NCBI RefSeq assembly: GCF_001646785.1
Contig: NZ_LRRH01000005.1
Location: forward strand, 62,001 to 126,000
Source: Rhodococcus phenolicus
GTDB lineage: Bacteria; Actinomycetota; Actinomycetes; Mycobacteriales; Mycobacteriaceae
DNA: 64,000 bases
Direction: 5' to 3'
Part shown: one piece after another, positions 60,677-64,000 of the stretch
How positions within the stretch are numbered: position 1 is the first letter of the stretch
How the letters are laid out: each line of letters starts with the position of its first letter
Notes under the pieces: generated by a model
Told to the model about the DNA's origin: nothing
Databases searched by the model: none
What the model saw: only the letters and a program-made list of their open reading frames with translations
Program-made: the position numbers and the translations under genes

Positions 60677-61783
60677 TCAGTGAGCGGAAGCGAAGCGATT
60701 GGCGGGGCGGGGCAGGCCGAGCCGGTCGCGGAGGGTTCCGGTTGCGGACACGACCGCGGGACGGACGACGGGCAGGACGTTCTCGACGAGGCGGGGCAGG
60801 GTGGACGGAAGAGCGAGGGGTCGCAGTGTCACTCCGTCGACGCCTCGTATGTCCTGCAGGAGTTCGACGGTTCCGGCGGCAGTGCCGACGTGGACGATCG
60901 TGTCGGAGACGTACTGCGTTCCGGTCCACGCGTCGAGTTGCGCGAGGGCGGCGACCGCGTCGGTATCGGTGGCGCCGAGCAGCAGGTCGACGTCGAGCAG
61001 AACGAAGACCGGGCGATCCCCTGCGGCGGTCCGGATGCGGGTGGCGAGATCGGCTGCCACCTCGGCATCGGTTGCCCGAATGCGCACGAGGTCTGCTCGT
61101 CGTGCGGCGAAGTCGAAGGATTCTTCGCCGGTGACCGTCACCGCGACCAGCGGTTGCCCCTGCGGGGACCTCGGCACGATGGACGACCCCTTGACGGAGA
61201 AGTACTCGCCGGTGAAATCGATGTAGTGGACCTTGTCCCGATCGATGAAGCGGCCGGTGGCGACGTCGCGGATCTCGGCGTCGTCCTCCCAGCTGTCCCA
61301 CAATCGCGCCGCGACCTCGGCGGCTTCGCCGGCTTCGGCCCACAGTGAGACGACGTCCTGCTCGCCCTTGCGGCCGAACAACGCGACCGGCCCGGCGCCC
61401 GGCGTCACCGCGACCTCCCAGCCCGCGCGGCCGAGGGTGGTGTGGTCGAGGGTCTGGATCGCCTTGGCGACGTGGAACGGTTCGGTGTGGGTGACGGTCG
61501 CAGTGGGCACGAGTCCGATGCGGGTGGTGGCCGCGGTGAGACGGGCGGCGAGCCCCACGGCTTCGAGGCGGCCGCGCACGGTGGACGTCTCCGAGGCGAT
61601 ACCGAAGGTGTCCGGGAAGAACGCGAAGTCCACGCCGGCGCGGTCGGCGGAACCGACGAGGCCGGTCCAGTAGCGGGACGTGAACAACTCCTCGGCGCGC
61701 GAATCGTCGCGACGCCACGACGCGGGGTGGACGCCGGTCCCGGCGAATTCGACGGCGAGCAACAACTCTGAACTAACCGACAT
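60677..61783 (-). CDS. LLM class flavin-dependent oxidoreductase
   Basis: Protein of 368 residues, a divergent luciferase-like monooxygenase: 'LLLAVEFAGTGVHPASWRRDDSRAEELFTSRYWTGLVGSADRAGVDFAFFPDTFGI' (partly shown), 'TLDHTTLGRAGWEVAVTPG' and 'VVPRSPQGQPLVAVTVTGEE' align with the NtaA/SnaA group. ATG 61783 follows AAGG. The gene overlaps the ABC ATPase stop by 11 bp. Oxygenase partner of the preceding and following genes; substrate unknown. Confidence 0.87.
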   Translation of the reverse strand: MSVSSELLLAVEFAGTGVHPASWRRDDSRAEELFTSRYWTGLVGSADRAGVDFAFFPDTFGIASETSTVRGRLEAVGLAARLTAATTRIGLVPTATVTHTEPFHVAKAIQTLDHTTLGRAGWEVAVTPGAGPVALFGRKGEQDVVSLWAEAGEAAEVAARLWDSWEDDAEIRDVATGRFIDRDKVHYIDFTGEYFSVKGSSIVPRSPQGQPLVAVTVTGEESFDFAARRADLVRIRATDAEVAADLATRIRTAAGDRPVFVLLDVDLLLGATDTDAVAALAQLDAWTGTQYVSDTIVHVGTAAGTVELLQDIRGVDGVTLRPLALPSTLPRLVENVLPVVRPAVVSATGTLRDRLGLPRPANRFASAH

Positions 61784-63368
61784 GATGGACCTTCCCTGGG
61801 ATGGCCTCGAGCAACGTCTGGGTGTACTCGTGTTGGGGGTTGTCGAAAATCTCTGCGGTGGAGCCATATTCGACGACCCGGCCGGCGCGCATCACGGCGA
61901 CGGTGTCGCTGATCTGCCGGACGACGGCGAGGTCGTGTGAGATGAACACGTAGCTGAGCCCGAGTTCGGTCTGCAGCGCGGCGAGCAGGTCGAGGATCTG
62001 GGCCTGGACCGACACGTCGAGCGCCGAGACCGGTTCGTCGAGCACGAGCAGATCGGGTCGCAGTGCGAGCGCCCGGGCGATGGCGACTCGCTGCCGTTGC
62101 CCACCCGACAGTTCCGCGGGCTTGCGGTCCAGGTGCGCCGTCGACAGCGCCACCTGATCGAGGAGGCGTCCGACGTGTTCGGTGCGCTCGGCTCGTGTGC
62201 CGATGCCGAAGGCATCGAGCGGTTCGGCGACGATGTCGCGGATCCGCAGTTTCGGATCGAGCGACGCGTACGGGTTCTGATGCACGATCTGCACCCGGCG
62301 GCGCAACGCCCGCAGTGCGCGTCCGCGGAGGCCGGTGATGTCGTCACCGTCGAACCGCACCTCTCCCGTGGTGGGACGCTCGAGCCGGATCGCGATCCGC
62401 GAGACGGTGGACTTGCCGGATCCGGACTCTCCGACCAGCGACAGGGTGCCGCCGCGCGGAACCTCGAACGAGACGTCGCGCACGGCATGCAGCGACGACC
62501 CCCGGGCGATGCGGAACGTCTTCGACACGTTCGAGACCGTGAGGATCGGGGCCGCCTTGCGCAGGGCGGGGCGTTCCGGTGCCTCCGCAAGACTCGGTGC
62601 CGCCGCGACGAGCGAGCGCGTGTACTCGTGTTGCGGGTCGGCGAGTACCCGCGCGGCCGTTCCTGTTTCGACGACCCGTCCGGCCTTCATCACCACGATG
62701 CGGTCGGCGCGGTCCGCAGCGACCCCCAGGTCGTGGGTGATGAGCAGCACTGCCGCGCCGGTCTCGGCGATTCGCGCGTCGAGGTGGTCGAGGATGCGGC
62801 GCTGCACCGTCACGTCGAGCGCGCTGGTCGGTTCGTCCGCGATGACGAGGTCCGGGCGGCACGCGAGGGCGATACCGATGAGCACGCGCTGACGCTGCCC
62901 GCCCGACAGTTCCTGCGGGTACTGCCCGGCGCGCAGTTCCGGATCGTCGAGGCCGGCGTCCTCGAGGATGCGCAGTGTTTCGATCCTGGCCGTGCGCCGG
63001 TCGGCGAGACCGTGGATCCGGAGCACCTCGGCGACCTGATCTCCCACGCGGAGGACGGGATTGAGCGAGGTCGTCGGATCCTGGGGAACGAACCCGATGC
63101 GTGCGCCGCGGAGGCGCTCGAAGGCACGCTCGGGCAGGTCGTTCAGCCGGGTGCCTTCGAAGGTCACCGATCCCGCGGTGACCCGTCCGGTGCCGGCGAG
63201 CAGACCGATGATCGCCTGGGCGGTCGTGGACTTGCCCGACCCCGATTCGCCGACCAGCGCCAGCACCTCGCCACGTGCCACGGTGAGATCGACGCCGTCC
63301 ACCGCGACCACCGGTTCGCGTGCCGATCCGTAGGCGACCTGCAGGTCGCGGATCTCGAGCAGTGTCAT
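61773..63368 (-). CDS. ABC transporter ATP-binding protein with two fused nucleotide-binding domains (DppDF-like)
   Basis: Protein of 531 residues carrying two complete ATPase domains. Walker A motifs are GESGSGKS at 40-47 and again from residue 313; ABC signatures are 'ELSGGQRQRVLIG' and 'ELSGGQRQRVAIA'; Walker B motifs are 'DLVIADEPTSALD' and 'DLLVLDEPVSALD'. Each half ends with the oligopeptide-transporter tail 'NPQHEYTQTLLEAIPG' or 'DPQHEYTRSLVAAAPS'. The fusion of D and F subunits is known in peptide/nickel-type importers of actinobacteria. ATG 63368 overlaps the permease stop (ATGA). Confidence 0.94.
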   Translation of the reverse strand: MTLLEIRDLQVAYGSAREPVVAVDGVDLTVARGEVLALVGESGSGKSTTAQAIIGLLAGTGRVTAGSVTFEGTRLNDLPERAFERLRGARIGFVPQDPTTSLNPVLRVGDQVAEVLRIHGLADRRTARIETLRILEDAGLDDPELRAGQYPQELSGGQRQRVLIGIALACRPDLVIADEPTSALDVTVQRRILDHLDARIAETGAAVLLITHDLGVAADRADRIVVMKAGRVVETGTAARVLADPQHEYTRSLVAAAPSLAEAPERPALRKAAPILTVSNVSKTFRIARGSSLHAVRDVSFEVPRGGTLSLVGESGSGKSTVSRIAIRLERPTTGEVRFDGDDITGLRGRALRALRRRVQIVHQNPYASLDPKLRIRDIVAEPLDAFGIGTRAERTEHVGRLLDQVALSTAHLDRKPAELSGGQRQRVAIARALALRPDLLVLDEPVSALDVSVQAQILDLLAALQTELGLSYVFISHDLAVVRQISDTVAVMRAGRVVEYGSTAEIFDNPQHEYTQTLLEAIPGKVHHVG

Positions 63369-64000
63369 CGCGCGCTCCTGTCCTCGACGGCGTGACCGAC
63401 GCGGTGGGCGGAGAGCACGACGGCCACGATGACCAGGCCCGGCAGCGTCGTCATCCACCACGCCGTGGCCAGGTAGTTGCGTCCCTCCGAGATGAGCGAC
63501 CCCCACTCGGGAGTGGGCGGGACGGCTCCGAAACCGAGGAAGCTCAGCGACGACACGGCGAGCACTGCCATCCCGAATTCCACGGCTGCAAGGGCCGTGA
63601 CGGGTGCGTACGAGTTGCGCAACACGTGACGGCGGAGCACGGTGTGCCACCGGACGCCGCATGCGAATGCCGCTTCGACGTACAGGGCCCTGCGTACTCG
63701 CAGTACTTCCGAGCGCATGACGCGCGCGAAGTTCGCCACGAGGCTCACACCGACCGCGATCGCGACGTTCATCGTGCCGAAGCCGAGTGCGGTGACCAGC
63801 GCGAGCGAGAGCAGCAGCGAGGGGATGGACAGCAGAACGTCGACGATGCGCATGAGTGCCGCGTCGAGGGCACCTCCGACCGCACCGGACAGGAGCCCGA
63901 AGAGCGAACCGACGAGCAGTGCGATCCCGACAGCGACGAGTGTCGCCGTGAGTGAGAGCCCGGCGCCGTGCACGACGCGCGTGTAGACGTCGCGGCCGAG
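63365..64000 (-). CDS. ABC transporter permease, DppC/OppC-like (5' end outside window)
   Basis: The last 211 codons are present; the frame enters from beyond 64000. 'LGRDVYTRVVHGA' at the edge is the standard DppC block after the first helices. 'VEAAFACGVRWHTVLRRHVLRNSYAPV' is the E-A-A ATPase-contact loop (E-A-A-x3-G-x9), and about five hydrophobic segments follow the edge. It forms the membrane channel of a peptide/nickel/glutathione-type importer with the fused ATPase. The other permease and the solute-binding protein presumably lie to the right. Confidence 0.92.
   Translation of the reverse strand, partial: LGRDVYTRVVHGAGLSLTATLVAVGIALLVGSLFGLLSGAVGGALDAALMRIVDVLLSIPSLLLSLALVTALGFGTMNVAIAVGVSLVANFARVMRSEVLRVRRALYVEAAFACGVRWHTVLRRHVLRNSYAPVTALAAVEFGMAVLAVSSLSFLGFGAVPPTPEWGSLISEGRNYLATAWWMTTLPGLVIVAVVLSAHRVGHAVEDRSAR

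Overview
The window is gene-dense, G+C-rich DNA with many GTG starts and GTGA/ATGA-type overlaps between neighbouring genes. It holds F420-dependent glucose-6-phosphate dehydrogenase, PknG-GlnH-GlnX, a VirR-like LytR_C protein, actinobacterial Psd/PssA and a DUF3263 protein. Together these point to the Mycobacteriales, most likely Rhodococcus or a close relative (inference). From about 17.7 to 55.6 kb the gene content follows, from memory, the Mycobacterium tuberculosis block Rv0407-Rv0437c (fgd, pta, ackA, pknG, glnH, Rv0412c, mutT3, thiE/O/S/G, lpqL, thiD, xthA, GNAT, def, DUF3263, virR, sodC, ybdK-like, AAA ATPase, pssA, psd). Insertions interrupt it: an mrp antiporter operon, a PAP2 membrane protein, a TetR/enoyl-CoA hydratase pair and an ABC-2 exporter.

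Layout. 0-1.0 kb: 5' end of a histidine ammonia-lyase gene behind a PadR regulator. 1.1-5.2 kb: DUF1707 membrane protein and a large RecB-like/RNase H-like/helicase fusion. 5.1-15.7 kb: a hydroaromatic-type catabolic cluster. Six minus-strand genes overlap in one unit: QsuD-like quinate/shikimate dehydrogenase, old-yellow-enzyme type Fe-S flavin reductase, aldo/keto reductase, Gfo/Idh/MocA oxidoreductase, KstD/FrdA-like FAD dehydrogenase and a TIM-barrel isomerase/dehydratase. They lie downstream of an MHS-type importer and a LysR regulator, with a divergent SDR. 15.8-17.7 kb: DUF3068 and SRPBCC proteins. 17.7-22.8 kb: psd-pssA, a Cdc48-like AAA+ ATPase and a polytopic membrane protein. 23.3-29.7 kb: mrpA(B)CDEFG preceded by three iterated palindromes. 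29.6-33.9 kb: PAP2 protein, carboxylate-amine ligase, SodC lipoprotein, VirR-like protein and DUF3263 protein. 34.0-37.9 kb: def, GNAT, xthA, a small GNAT and thiD. 37.9-42.5 kb: M28 lipoprotein aminopeptidase, TetR plus enoyl-CoA isomerase, ABC exporter. 42.5-45.4 kb: thiOSG under a TPP riboswitch, with divergent thiE. 45.4-51.1 kb: Nudix-NYN protein and glnX-glnH-pknG. 51.1-55.6 kb: ackA, pta and fgd. 55.6-57.3 kb: RDD protein, a protein with ten nine-residue repeats, and a cupin. 57.35-64 kb: an operon of three luciferase-like flavin monooxygenases, a DUF1684 protein and a peptide/nickel-type ABC importer that runs off the right edge.

Two patterns recur. Many monocistronic or first genes carry a -10 hexamer TANNNT 6-8 nt before the start codon and no Shine-Dalgarno sequence, which suggests leaderless mRNAs; this also fixes several start codons. 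GC-rich perfect hairpins lie after several genes. I saw no rRNA, tRNA, CRISPR array, insertion sequence or phage gene.
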